From: an uncultured Prevotellaceae bacterium
Lineage (GTDB): Bacteria > Bacteroidota > Bacteroidia > Bacteroidales > Bacteroidaceae
Direction of reading: 5' to 3'
Length of the DNA: 64,000 nucleotides
Assembly (NCBI GenBank): GCA_900318115.1
Contig: ONJJ01000003.1
Span: forward strand, 1-64,000
Shown here: in pieces, positions 16,057 through 24,895 of the stretch
Numbering within the stretch: the stretch's first letter is position 1
Layout of the letters: each line of letters begins with the position of its first letter
Notes under the pieces: generated by a model
Database searches by the model: none
What the model saw: only the letters and a program-made list of their open reading frames with translations
Told to the model about the DNA's origin: nothing
Made by a program: the position numbers and the translations under genes

Positions 16057-16131
16057 AGAGTTTAGAGTTGTTTTGGAGTTTAGAGTTTAGAGTGTAGAGT
16101 TTAGAGTTTAGAGTTTAGAGTTTGGAGGGTA
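16057..16131. repeat. heptanucleotide tandem repeat (GAGTTTA)n
   Basis: About ten imperfect copies of the 7-mer GAGTTTA between the rlmH start and the stop of the upstream gene. It is all in one orientation, unlike the inverted heptamer array at 60743-60907. Copy number probably varies by slippage. Confidence 0.85.
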
Positions 16132-16134
16132 GGA

Positions 16135-17796
16135 CTATTGTTTGTCGATGATATCCTTGGCCACCTCGTCTCCGAGGTCGATGGCTCGTTGCAACTCTGC
16201 GCGCGCTTCAGCTTCTTTCTTCTGTGCCCTCAGACTGATGCCAAGGATGCGATGGGCATCAGCGAAGGTGTCGTCGAGGGCGATGGCCTTGCGGGCAGCA
16301 TAGACGGCTTCGTCGAGTTGGTTGAAACGGTAATGAGTGCCTGCCAACTCGGCAAAATAGAGTGGCTCGTCCGGCTCCATGAGAGTAGCGTGCTCGATGT
16401 CCGACAACGCCTGCTGGAACATACGGCATTGCATTTCAATCTGATAGCGCTGATAGTAGAAGTTTGCGTTTAAGGAAGAAGACATCAGTCGTTCGTATTC
16501 GTTGAGATCCTTGATGGCATCGCGGAAACGACCGAGAGAGCGCAGCGTGGTGGCTCGCATGAGGAGTGCCGGTGCTGCATCGGGAGTGTAAGGCTTGCTG
16601 AAGCAGGCTACCGCACTGTCTTGCAGAGCTAAGAGGGCTGTGGTGTCAGACAGCATTTGTTGGCATTGTGCTGCATAGAGAAAATGTTCAGCAGACCGCA
16701 AGGACGTCTTGTTCACGGCCACGAATTTCTCGGAGGCCTCGGCATAGCGTTTCTGAGCATAAAGGATGTGACCCTGCAATGCCGTGTAGATAGGTTGCGG
16801 GTCGGCACTCTCTGCACGCTGAGCCAGTTCTAAGGAATGGTCGAGCGACCACGTCTCGGGCAGCTGTCTTTCGCTTTGCACGGCAGCTAAGATGGAACGA
16901 GCCTGGGAGTAGTCCAATTCGGGTTGAACGCCGCCGGCTTTGGCACCGGCTTCCCATGCAGCGTCGGCAGCAGCGAAATCCCCCTTGGCAGCGAGCATCT
17001 CTGCTTGCATGGTGTAGCCATTGGTCTCACTGGGGAAGCGACGGACATACTCGTTGACGTAGTCGAGGTAGAGAGCGGTGTCGCGTGTGCCAGTCAGGAA
17101 GATGAAACTGGCGGCCTGCGATGCCTCGGAAGGCAACTCCTTGCGGATGAGAATATCGCGGTAGTCCGGGGAGTTGGCGTTGAGGGCCGAGGTCTTGAGG
17201 TCGTTGACGTAGGCGGCACTGATGGCGTAGGACTTATCCTCGCCGGGTTTTGCGTTCATCTGAACAAGTCCTAACACTTGTCCCTCATCGTTCACCACGG
17301 GGCATGAGGTACTCTTCTCGCTGAGTTTCACAGGCAACGTGTAGTAGGAATAGAGTTCCTTGAAGGTTTTTGCTTCCTCGATGAAAGTGGCGGTGGGCAA
17401 GCCCGACTTGTTGGAGAGGTAGGGGAGGACAAATACCTGTTGTCCCTTGAGACCATTGACGGGAGACAGCGTGAGGGGCTGTCCCTTGCGAATATCAGCA
17501 CGAAGCTTGATGACATCATAGAGAGAGGAAGCTCCGACGAGGGTCAGAATGGGATACTCATTGCCTTTTTCGTCTATGGCAACAGCGCGGGATGCTCCCT
17601 TGAAGGATGCGTAGTCAGAAAGGATGGTGCCTTCTTCATCAATGAGGAAGCCATTGGTGGAATGAAGCAACTGTCCGCTGGCATCATAACTGACGAGATT
17701 CAGTTGGGCCTTACGGGCTTTCTTCAGCCATTTGGTCTGGGCCGAGGCGCTCAGTGTGAAAAGGCAAAGTGAGATAAGAAATAGTTTACGAATCAT
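16135..17796 (-). CDS. secreted TPR protein with inactive trypsin-like domain
   Basis: 553 residues with a Sec signal peptide (MIRKLFLISLCLFTLSASAQ). Residues 35-200 follow the outline of a trypsin/HtrA-like domain (TNGFLIDEEGTILSDY, then STSCPVVNDEGQVLGLV), but the catalytic His is replaced (LSDYASF instead of a TNxHV-type motif) and the GNSGGP serine loop reads KSTSCPVV. It should therefore have no protease activity and may bind peptides. Residues 230-550 contain TPR-like repeats (YFAELAGTHYRFNQLDEAVY, FADAHRILGISLRAQKKEAE). Its start overlaps the recN stop by four bases (ATGA), so it is translated with recN. Confidence 0.8.
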   Translation of the reverse strand: MIRKLFLISLCLFTLSASAQTKWLKKARKAQLNLVSYDASGQLLHSTNGFLIDEEGTILSDYASFKGASRAVAIDEKGNEYPILTLVGASSLYDVIKLRADIRKGQPLTLSPVNGLKGQQVFVLPYLSNKSGLPTATFIEEAKTFKELYSYYTLPVKLSEKSTSCPVVNDEGQVLGLVQMNAKPGEDKSYAISAAYVNDLKTSALNANSPDYRDILIRKELPSEASQAASFIFLTGTRDTALYLDYVNEYVRRFPSETNGYTMQAEMLAAKGDFAAADAAWEAGAKAGGVQPELDYSQARSILAAVQSERQLPETWSLDHSLELAQRAESADPQPIYTALQGHILYAQKRYAEASEKFVAVNKTSLRSAEHFLYAAQCQQMLSDTTALLALQDSAVACFSKPYTPDAAPALLMRATTLRSLGRFRDAIKDLNEYERLMSSSLNANFYYQRYQIEMQCRMFQQALSDIEHATLMEPDEPLYFAELAGTHYRFNQLDEAVYAARKAIALDDTFADAHRILGISLRAQKKEAEARAELQRAIDLGDEVAKDIIDKQ

Positions 17797-19463
17797 ATTC
17801 TGAGTAGTGATTTGGCATTTTGGATGGCAGCATCTGTCAACTGGGCACCACTGAGCAAATGTGCAATTTCAGTGATGCGCTCATCAGTGTTCAGCTGCAG
17901 GATATGGGAGGTCGTTCCCTGGTCGTTGTCTTCCTTATAGACGCGATAGTGATGCTCGCCGAGGGCAGCAATCTGAGGGAGGTGGGTGATGGAAATGACT
18001 TGGCGTCCGCCGTCGCCCATCTGGCGCATGATCTCTGCCATTCGTTCTGCGATCTGACCGCTGACTCCCGTGTCGATTTCATCGAAGATGATGGTCGGCA
18101 GGCTGACGGAAGCACTGATCATGGCCTTCAGCGAGAGCATCACACGTGCGATTTCGCCTCCGGATGCCACCTCAGAGACCGGTTCGAGACGGCCGTTCTT
18201 ATTGGCACTGAAGAGAAATACAACCTGGTCGAAGCCCGTGGCATCGGGCTCCTTGCGCGGGGTGACGCTCACCTGGAACTTGACGTTGGGGATTCCTAAG
18301 GGCTGCAAACGTTCTGTCATCTGGCGCTCCACTTCTTTGGCTGCTTTCATTCGGGCAGTCGTCAGTTCCTTGCCAGCAGCAATGACATCTTTGTGGGCCT
18401 TTTCTGCAGCCTCGGTCAGTTCCTGAATACGGCTTTCGGCGTTCTCGGTGGCCTCTAATCGCTGGCGGAAGTCATTGGCCAGTTGAATCAGTTCATCTTC
18501 TGTATTGAGATGATGTTTCTTCTGCAGGGTGTAGAGACTGCTTAGCCAGTCGTTGACCTGTTCGAGCCGACTGGGGTTCACATCGATGCGTTCGGCTTGG
18601 GAAGAGACTTCGGAGGCGATGTCGTCCAATTCGATGCGACAGCTGTTGAGACGTTCCGCCAGCGCATCGGCTTGCGGCAGCAGTGAGGTGATGGAGGAAA
18701 GCTGACGTTCGGCATCGCGCAAGGTCTGTACGGCTCCTGGCAGGTTGCCACTGTCGCCACTGAGCAAAGTCTCCGTACTCCATAGTGTCTCGCGGATTTC
18801 TTCGGCATGTTCCAGTTGGCGGGCTTCCATTTCCAGTTCTTCCTGCTTGCCAGGTTCGAGATGCAGGTCATCAATCTGGCTGAGCTGAAAACGGAGGTAG
18901 TCTTCCTCGTCCCGGTCGCGCTGGGCTGCTTCCTTGGCCTCGCGCAACAGGTTCAGGGTCTGCCTATAGTGCTGGAAGTGCTGCTCATACAGTCGGCGAA
19001 CGTCCTGATCGCCTGCAATGATATCCACGACGCTAAGTTGGAAATCCTCTTGGGCCAGCAGCAGATTCTGATGCTGGGAATGGATATCTATCAGTCTGGA
19101 TCCAAGCATCTTGAGCTGAGCCACACTGGCGGGTGTGTCGTTGATGAAGGCACGACTCTTGCCCGCTGCCGTCAGTTCGCGACGAATGATGCAACTCTGC
19201 CCATCGAAATCCAAGTCCTCGCTCTCGAAGAATTCATCCAGCCCATAGCCACGGAGGTCAAATTCAGCTTCGATGATGCAACGATTCTCGCCAGCTTTGA
19301 CGCTGCGGGCGTCGGCACGCTGTCCCAGCAACAGACCAATGGCGCCGAGCAGGATACTCTTGCCGGCACCCGTCTCGCCAGTGATCACGCTGAAGCCCCG
19401 GTGGAAGTTGATGTGCAACTCGTCAATGAGCGCGTAGTTCTTTATGAATAAAGATTGCAACAT
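17793..19463 (-). CDS. recN: DNA repair ATPase RecN
   Basis: 556 residues, the usual RecN length. It is an SMC-like protein with an N-terminal Walker A (GETGAGKSILLGAI, residues 31-44), a coiled-coil middle (about 150-370), and C-terminal ABC signature SGGEIARVMLSLK, Walker B PTIIFDEIDTGVSG and the H-loop VISITHLPQIAA. It tethers DNA ends in double-strand-break repair. The gene overlaps the DUF4835 stop by one base (TAATG) and the following TPR gene by four, indicating tight co-translation in the dnaN-side operon. Confidence 0.95.
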   Translation of the reverse strand: MLQSLFIKNYALIDELHINFHRGFSVITGETGAGKSILLGAIGLLLGQRADARSVKAGENRCIIEAEFDLRGYGLDEFFESEDLDFDGQSCIIRRELTAAGKSRAFINDTPASVAQLKMLGSRLIDIHSQHQNLLLAQEDFQLSVVDIIAGDQDVRRLYEQHFQHYRQTLNLLREAKEAAQRDRDEEDYLRFQLSQIDDLHLEPGKQEELEMEARQLEHAEEIRETLWSTETLLSGDSGNLPGAVQTLRDAERQLSSITSLLPQADALAERLNSCRIELDDIASEVSSQAERIDVNPSRLEQVNDWLSSLYTLQKKHHLNTEDELIQLANDFRQRLEATENAESRIQELTEAAEKAHKDVIAAGKELTTARMKAAKEVERQMTERLQPLGIPNVKFQVSVTPRKEPDATGFDQVVFLFSANKNGRLEPVSEVASGGEIARVMLSLKAMISASVSLPTIIFDEIDTGVSGQIAERMAEIMRQMGDGGRQVISITHLPQIAALGEHHYRVYKEDNDQGTTSHILQLNTDERITEIAHLLSGAQLTDAAIQNAKSLLRI

Positions 19464-20365
19464 TATTGTTTCAGCTTGTCCCAGTATTGATTTTGTGAAG
19501 GATTGATGCGGAAGAGAATCTCGTAGATCGACTCACGTTGTTCGCTCGGCGTCTGTGCATTGAAGATACTGATGATCTCGTCGCGCTTGATGTCCGTGAA
19601 AATTTGCGGAAGCAGGCTGAGCGACTTGTCCTCGTGGGCTTCCTTGAGCAAGGTCATCGTCTCGGCAATGGCATCGCGCCCCTTCTCGGTATTCTCTGAC
19701 ATCTGGTCGAGTCCCTTGCGGTAGTAGTCATATTGCAGCTGCCGCATTTTTTCCATGGCGCCGTCGAGGTAGTCGTTGACGATGGAGAACCGGTTCTTGG
19801 TGTTGCCGAACGCCTTCCAGCCATCAGAGCCCAGACTCTCGGCATTGTTGCAGATATCCAATGCCATCTGCAGGTAGGGCGTGCCGCCCTTGGGAGACAT
19901 CGTGTCAAGATCCATTCCTATGATGAAATATATCCAGTAGGCGAGCATCGCGGTCAGGTTGTTGTCAATCTGTTCCGGACGCCATTCCAGCTGGTCGAAC
20001 TCCTGAAAGTTGAAGTTGAAGTCTTTGTCGTTGTAGTTCCAGACGGTGGTCGTGTAGGAACTGCCCCAGACGGGACGGTTGGACGCTACCAGCAAACTGG
20101 CCTTGAAGGAGTTGTCTGTCTCGCTGTAGGCGCTGATGGTGAGGTTGAACGCACATTGAATCCGCTCGCTCTCGCGAAACTGGAGGTCTGTCCACTTCCG
20201 CTCGTTCAGAAACTGGGTAATCTGCTTCTCCAGAGCATCGAAGACGCCGGATTTGGTGTTTGAGACCTGTTCGCGGTTTATCATGACGCGAGCGTTCAGT
20301 TCCTGCGCTTGGACAACGTTGCCGAACGCGAGGAAGAGCAATAACGAAAGAAACACCTTTTTCAT
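19463..20365 (-). CDS. DUF4835-family secreted protein
   Basis: 300 residues with signal peptide MKKVFLSLLLFLAFGNVVQA. The body shows the pattern of the Bacteroidetes-specific DUF4835 family: LNARVMINREQVSNT at the start of the mature protein, RPVWGSSYTTTVWNYNDKDF in the middle and FFRINPSQN-like RINPSQNQYWDKL at the end. In many Bacteroidetes it lies, as here, between coaBC and recN. Function unknown; probably periplasmic. Confidence 0.88.
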   Translation of the reverse strand: MKKVFLSLLLFLAFGNVVQAQELNARVMINREQVSNTKSGVFDALEKQITQFLNERKWTDLQFRESERIQCAFNLTISAYSETDNSFKASLLVASNRPVWGSSYTTTVWNYNDKDFNFNFQEFDQLEWRPEQIDNNLTAMLAYWIYFIIGMDLDTMSPKGGTPYLQMALDICNNAESLGSDGWKAFGNTKNRFSIVNDYLDGAMEKMRQLQYDYYRKGLDQMSENTEKGRDAIAETMTLLKEAHEDKSLSLLPQIFTDIKRDEIISIFNAQTPSEQRESIYEILFRINPSQNQYWDKLKQ

Positions 20366-20377
20366 AGTCGCAGTTTA

Positions 20378-21556
20378 TTAGAGGAGTGTGAGCTGATCAA
20401 TGATATCGCGTGCCACTTCAGTCTTAGACTTCAAGGGATACGGAATCTGCCGGTCGGGTGTGACGATAGTGATTTTATTCGTATCGAACTGGAAGCCTGC
20501 ACCTTCGTCCTGCAGTGAGTTGAGCACGATGAAGTCAAAATGCTTCTTCTGCAGTTTCTTCTGTGCGTTTGCCACCTCGTCGTTGGTCTCCAGGGCAAAA
20601 CCGATGAGATGCTGCCCATCGCGCTTCATCTCGCCCAGACCACGTGCGATGTCCTGAGTGGGCTTCAGCCGCAAGACGAGATCATCGCCCTCACGTTTGA
20701 TTTTCTGATCGGCAACGGTGGCAGGCGTGAAGTCTGCAACGGCAGCACAGAGTATAGCAGCATCCATCGTGGGGAAAAGCGAGCTGGCAGCCTCCCACAT
20801 CTGTTGAGCACTTTCGACATGAGTCAGATGAATCCCTTCTGTAGAAGTCGTGCGCTGGACGGGACCGCAGACGAGCTGCACCTCGGCCCCGCGGGCAGCA
20901 CATTCTTCTGCTAAGGCGAAGCCCATCTTGCCGCTGGAGTAGTTGCCGATGAATCGAACGGGGTCGATGCGTTCGTAGGTCGGACCAGCTGTGATGAGAA
21001 TACGTTTGCCAGCCAGGTCTTTCTTGGCCGACAGGGCTGCGAGAACGATTTCCGCAATGCGCTCGGGTTCTTCCATCCTGCCTTTGCCGACCAGATGGCT
21101 GGCGAGTTCACCGCTGGCAGGTTCAATGATGGTCACTCCGCGCTTCCGCAGTAATTCCAGATTGGACTGAGTGGCAGCGTGTGCCCACATATCCAGATCC
21201 ATAGCCGGTGCCACAAAGACGGGTGCCTTCATCGAGAGGTAGGTGGTGATGAGCATGTTGTCAGCGATGCCGTTTGCCATCTTACCAATGGTGGAGGCGG
21301 TGGCAGGAGCGATGACCATCGCATCGGCCCACAAGCCCAAGCTGACGTGGCTGTGCCAGGTGCCGTCGCGCTGCGAGAAGAAATCGCTGATGACAGGTTT
21401 GGAAGTCAGCGCCGAAAGCGTGATGGGAGTGATGAACTCCTTTCCGGCAGGCGTGATGACGACCTGCACCTCATGGCCTTGTTTGACAAACTGGCGGATG
21501 AGTGTACATGCCTTGTAGGCTGCTATACTGCCTGTGATTCCGAGTACGATGTTCAT
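20378..21556 (-). CDS. coaBC: phosphopantothenoylcysteine decarboxylase / synthase
   Basis: 392 residues, a bifunctional coenzyme A biosynthesis enzyme. The N-terminal FMN-dependent decarboxylase half has GITGSIAAYKA, the TWHSHVSLGLWADAMVIAPA block with the active-site His, and PAMDLDMW. The C-terminal synthetase half has ILITAGPTYERIDPVRFI, NYSSGKMGFALAEE and LCAAVADFTP followed by KIKR. CoaB ligates cysteine to phosphopantothenate with CTP and CoaC then decarboxylates the product. It sits 11 bases after the exonuclease gene and 12 before DUF4835. Confidence 0.95.
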   Translation of the reverse strand: MNIVLGITGSIAAYKACTLIRQFVKQGHEVQVVITPAGKEFITPITLSALTSKPVISDFFSQRDGTWHSHVSLGLWADAMVIAPATASTIGKMANGIADNMLITTYLSMKAPVFVAPAMDLDMWAHAATQSNLELLRKRGVTIIEPASGELASHLVGKGRMEEPERIAEIVLAALSAKKDLAGKRILITAGPTYERIDPVRFIGNYSSGKMGFALAEECAARGAEVQLVCGPVQRTTSTEGIHLTHVESAQQMWEAASSLFPTMDAAILCAAVADFTPATVADQKIKREGDDLVLRLKPTQDIARGLGEMKRDGQHLIGFALETNDEVANAQKKLQKKHFDFIVLNSLQDEGAGFQFDTNKITIVTPDRQIPYPLKSKTEVARDIIDQLTLL

Positions 21557-21567
21557 TCTTTTAGTAA

Positions 21568-22341
21568 TTATTTGGTGCTGCGGCTGCGTAATGCTATTTC
21601 CGTGAGCACCTGTTTGGTATTGAGAGCGAAGTCACCTTGCTGGATCCAGCTGTAGTATCCCGGATCCCGACGAAGAACCTCCGCGACAGGCATCCCTTTG
21701 TACTTCCCGAAGTTGAAGACCTCCACATTCTTGTCGTCATAGACGATGCGCCCGGCAAAGTCCACATTGCGATTGCGGCGCGAATATTCTGTCAGGAAGT
21801 CGATATCGTTCTGCAGTTCCTCGGGATAGTGATCCAGCTGAGCGCAGAGTACTTCGTAAGTTGCTTCTGTGTCGGCCAGCGCGGAGTGGGCGTTCTCGAG
21901 ATCTTTGTGGCAATAGAACTTGTAGGCGGCAATGAGGGTCCGGCGTTCCAGTTTGTGGTAGATATTCTGGACGTCCACACAGCGCGTGTTGCGAAGATCG
22001 ATGTTGATGCCATTGCGCAAGAACTCCTCCACGAGCATCGGGATATCAAAATGATTGGAGTTGAAGCCACCCAGATCGCATCCGCGGATGAAGTCATACA
22101 CCTCCCCGGCTACCTCCTTGAAGGTAGGGCAGTCTGCTACGTCTGCATCATAGATACCATGGACAGCCGATGCCTCCTCGGGAATATGAATGGTGGGATT
22201 GATACGCATCACCTTGGATTCCTGATTGCCGTTGGGGAACACTTTCAGAAGGCATATTTCGACGATTCGGTCGTTGACGATATCGACACCTGTGGTTTCG
22301 AGATCAAAGAAAACTATGGGTCTGTCAAGTTTTAGTTGCAT
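21568..22341 (-). CDS. DnaQ-like 3'-5' exonuclease
   Basis: 257 residues. Residues 8-170 are a DEDD exonuclease: ExoI motif FFDLETTGVDI (Asp and Glu metal ligands), ExoII region LGGFNSNHFDIPML, ExoIII region AHSALADTEATYEVL. The C-terminal part (FGKYKGMPVAEVL, then YYSWIQQGDF) is the small domain often found on Bacteroidetes DnaQ-like proteins. It could act as a polymerase proofreading or repair exonuclease; its place directly behind dnaN supports a replication link. A terminator separates it only weakly from dnaN (22361-22397). Confidence 0.9.
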   Translation of the reverse strand: MQLKLDRPIVFFDLETTGVDIVNDRIVEICLLKVFPNGNQESKVMRINPTIHIPEEASAVHGIYDADVADCPTFKEVAGEVYDFIRGCDLGGFNSNHFDIPMLVEEFLRNGINIDLRNTRCVDVQNIYHKLERRTLIAAYKFYCHKDLENAHSALADTEATYEVLCAQLDHYPEELQNDIDFLTEYSRRNRNVDFAGRIVYDDKNVEVFNFGKYKGMPVAEVLRRDPGYYSWIQQGDFALNTKQVLTEIALRSRSTK

Positions 22342-22360
22342 TACTTTTATTCGTTAAGTA

Positions 22361-22397
22361 GGCACGGATTGCAGGAGCTCTTCTCGCAATCCGTGCC
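22361..22397 (-). terminator. hairpin between dnaN and exonuclease gene
   Basis: GGCACGGATTGC (22361-22372) pairs perfectly with GCAATCCGTGCC (22386-22397), loop 13 bases. It follows the dnaN stop and lies before the exonuclease start, so it could end or attenuate dnaN transcription before the coaBC-recN run. Confidence 0.7.
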
Positions 22398-22431
22398 CTA
22401 TCATTATTAATAAGGTTATAAGCACCGCAAA

Positions 22432-23556
22432 TTAATCATTGAGCATCATGGGCATGAGGAGCATGAGGATTTCCTCTCCCTCTTTCTGCTCAGCGGGTGT
22501 GATGATACCGGCGCGCCCGGGGTCCGCCAGCTGGAATACCACTTCGTCGCTGTCGAGGTTGCCCAAGATGTCCAGCAGCAGGGTGCCTTTGAAACCGATG
22601 TTCATCTTCGGAGCGTCGTATTCGCACACAATGCGTTCTTCTGCCGAAGTGGCATAGTTGACATCCTGGCCACTGACGGTGAGCTTGCTGGGGCTGAAGG
22701 CCATCTTCACCTGTGCGCTGCTTTGGTCGCAGAAGACGAGCACGCGCTTGAGGGCTGAGATGAGGGCTGCACGGTCGATACGTGCCAGATAGGGATTGTT
22801 CTGAGGAATGACGCTGTTGTAGTTCGGGTAGCGTCCGTCAATGAGGCGGCAAGTGAGCGTGAATTCGGGAGCGACAATCTGAGCCTGCTTGTCGTTGAAG
22901 CTCAGGTGAAGTTCACCGTCGCCCTTGCTCAGGAGCGCACGAAGGATGGTGGCGGGTTTCTTGGGAAGGATGAAGCCTACCTGTGCCTCGCTCTTGACGG
23001 AGGCATCCTTCTTGCGGACGAGTTTGCGACCGTCGGTGCCGACAAAGACCAGGTTCTCAGGAGTGAAATCGAAGTAAACACCTGTCATCACAGGACGAAT
23101 CTCGTCGTCGGCGGTGGCAAAGAGGGTCTGATTGATGCCCGTGAGCAACACTCCCTGCTTGATGTCGTAGTTGTGGACATCGCCGTCGATGGAGTGGGGG
23201 GCAGGATATTCATCTGCGCGCTCGCCCATAATCGTGAAGGTGCCATTCTGGTATTCACCGGAAATGACCATTGTATCCAGGTTCACGTTCAGCGTGATGG
23301 GCTGGTCTGCGATTTCCTTCAAGGAGTCCTGAATAGTCTTAGCCTTGATGCAGAAGCGGGCGTCCTCGCTGCTCTGGATGAGTTCTACGGAAGTGACAAG
23401 GGTCGTCTCGCTGTCAGAGGCGGTGATGGACATCTTCTGTCCCTGAATCTCGAAAAGGAAGCAATCCAGAATAGGGAAGGAGTTCTTGCTGTTGAGCACG
23501 CGGTTGATTGCTGTGAGGCGGCCAAAGAGTGCCGCACTGGAGACTTTGAATTTCAT
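22432..23556 (-). CDS. dnaN: DNA polymerase III sliding clamp, beta subunit
   Basis: 374 residues from the ATG at 23556 (MKFKVSSAALFGRLTAINRV), the normal clamp start; a 31-residue upward extension of the frame reaches past the promoter and is discarded. Three clamp domains are visible, with ILDCFLFEIQGQKMSITASD early, VYFDFTPENLVFVGTDGRKL in the middle and the closing LMPMMLND, matching the conserved M-P-M/R-L end that contacts partners. It encircles DNA and holds polymerase. The promoter is at 23621-23628. Confidence 0.96.
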   Translation of the reverse strand: MKFKVSSAALFGRLTAINRVLNSKNSFPILDCFLFEIQGQKMSITASDSETTLVTSVELIQSSEDARFCIKAKTIQDSLKEIADQPITLNVNLDTMVISGEYQNGTFTIMGERADEYPAPHSIDGDVHNYDIKQGVLLTGINQTLFATADDEIRPVMTGVYFDFTPENLVFVGTDGRKLVRKKDASVKSEAQVGFILPKKPATILRALLSKGDGELHLSFNDKQAQIVAPEFTLTCRLIDGRYPNYNSVIPQNNPYLARIDRAALISALKRVLVFCDQSSAQVKMAFSPSKLTVSGQDVNYATSAEERIVCEYDAPKMNIGFKGTLLLDILGNLDSDEVVFQLADPGRAGIITPAEQKEGEEILMLLMPMMLND

Positions 23557-23620
23557 TAGGTATGTTTTTTTATTATTGCTTTGTCGGCTTGGATTGTCAC
23601 TATTGGTCTTAAAAACCGAG

Positions 23621-23628
23621 CAAAGATA
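23621..23628 (-). promoter_or_regulatory. -7 promoter box of dnaN
   Basis: Minus strand TATCTTTG, followed by C, about 65 bases before the dnaN ATG. Confidence 0.65.
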
Positions 23629-23691
23629 GCGTTTTTCGGTCACGCACACAAAATTTTCCTCTTAAAATTAGCAAAACCGACAAGAAAGTCT

Positions 23692-23699
23692 TACATTTG
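23692..23699 (+). promoter_or_regulatory. -7 promoter box of the DUF3127 gene
   Basis: Plus strand TACATTTG followed by C, about 53 bases before the ATG at 23753. It forms a divergent promoter pair with that of dnaN. Confidence 0.6.
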
Positions 23700-23752
23700 C
23701 ATCGCTTTTCGCACAAAAACGCATTTATTAACCACCAAAAAGAATATAAAAT

Positions 23753-24214
23753 ATGGAAATTCAAGGAAAGATTATTGCCGTGTTGCCTGAGCGCGGTGGA
23801 GTGTCTCAGCGAACAGGTACTGAATGGAAGGTTGCCACCTATGTCATCGAGACCATTGAACAGTATCCCCGCAAGTGTGCCTTCGAGGTCTTCGGAAGCG
23901 ATAAGATACAGTCGTTCAACATTCAGGTCGGTCAGCTGTTGACTGTCAGTTTTGACATCGATGCTCACGACTATCAGGGCCGCTGGTACAATACGATCCG
24001 TGCTTGGCGTGTGCAACCCTATGATCCCAACGCACCTGTAGCTGCAGCAGCTCCCGTTGCCGGCTTTGACACAGCCGCCCAGCCTGCTGCTCCCTTCCCC
24101 CCGACCATGGGCCAGTCGGCTGCTCCTTCAGCTCCCGCTGCTGATCCTGCAGCTGCTGCCGCTGCTCCCACGCCCGCTTTCCCTGGCGAAAGCACGGACG
24201 ATCTGCCATTCTAA
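23753..24214 (+). CDS. DUF3127 protein (OB-fold-like)
   Basis: 153 residues. Residues 1-95 match DUF3127, a Bacteroidetes family proposed to have an OB-like fold related to single-stranded DNA-binding proteins (MEIQGKIIAVLPERGGVSQR, EYPRKCAFEVFG-like YPRKCAFEVFGSDKIQSF, VSFDIDAHDYQGRWYNTIRA). Residues 100-145 are an Ala/Pro-rich linker and the end is STDDLPF, similar to the acidic SSB tail that binds repair partners. Its position facing dnaN suggests a DNA-replication role; that is inference. Confidence 0.85.
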   Translation: MEIQGKIIAVLPERGGVSQRTGTEWKVATYVIETIEQYPRKCAFEVFGSDKIQSFNIQVGQLLTVSFDIDAHDYQGRWYNTIRAWRVQPYDPNAPVAAAAPVAGFDTAAQPAAPFPPTMGQSAAPSAPAADPAAAAAAPTPAFPGESTDDLPF

Positions 24215-24238
24215 AGATAAGCTTTTAGAACATAAAGT

Positions 24239-24282
24239 ATTCCGGAGCCGCTTGAATATATGATTCAAAGTGGTTCCGGAAT
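24239..24282. terminator. terminator between DUF3127 and FHA genes
   Basis: ATTCCGGAGCCGCTTGAAT (24239-24257) pairs with ATTCAAAGTGGTTCCGGAAT (24263-24282) with one or two mismatches and is followed on the plus strand by CTTTTA. The flanking genes converge, so it can act on both. Confidence 0.75.
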
Positions 24283-24340
24283 CTTTTATGAGTCCGCTAG
24301 AGACTTGGCGATAGGATTTATGTATAGTCGTGTGGAAAGC

Positions 24341-24895
24341 TTATTCTTGCGCTCCGGCAACCTGGAGGATGAGTGTGGTAGCGCCGATGGTGATAACTGT
24401 GCCATCCTCAATTCGCAGCCGGTCTTTCTCGCTCAGGAACGTGGTACCAACAAAAGTGCCAGTGCCGTCGGTGCTGGCATCGCGCAGGGTGTACACCAAT
24501 TCTCCCTGGCGATTGCGGCTGACGTTGATTATGCAATGGGTGGTGTCCACGCTGGGGTCTCGAGTTTCAATGGCGGTATTAGCCCGCGTGCCATGCACAT
24601 AGCGGCCAATGATGTTATCGCCCAGTTGCAGAGGTAGCTCCTGGCGATAATGAAAGACGTTCTCCACCACAAGTATGCGGCCGTAGTCCTGGGCGTTCTC
24701 TTCCGTGTTTTCCACAGCCGATGCTCCCAGGCGTTTCTCCTCTTTGCGGGTGGTCATCAACTTCGAAACACCGATGCGGATTCCAAACTGGCGATGACAA
24801 TCAGGACACTCGAAGACGAGTGTCTGACCATCCGCATAGCGGGTTTCATCAAAAGTGATGTGCTTGTTACACTTGGGGCACCGTACTCTCTTCAT
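24341..24895 (-). CDS. zinc-ribbon and FHA-domain protein
   Basis: 184 residues. Residues 1-35 hold two CxxC pairs (CPKCNKHI and CPDCHRQF), a zinc ribbon of the MJ0042 type. Residues 85-180 form an FHA phosphothreonine-binding domain: NIIGRYVHGTRANTAIE, VDTTHCIINV and TGTFVGTTFL with the usual Gly-Arg and Ser/Thr-x-x-His positions. It starts inside the stop of the HU/SPOR gene (ATGA overlap). FHA proteins bind phosphothreonine partners; no kinase is visible here. Confidence 0.8.
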   Translation of the reverse strand: MKRVRCPKCNKHITFDETRYADGQTLVFECPDCHRQFGIRIGVSKLMTTRKEEKRLGASAVENTEENAQDYGRILVVENVFHYRQELPLQLGDNIIGRYVHGTRANTAIETRDPSVDTTHCIINVSRNRQGELVYTLRDASTDGTGTFVGTTFLSEKDRLRIEDGTVITIGATTLILQVAGAQE

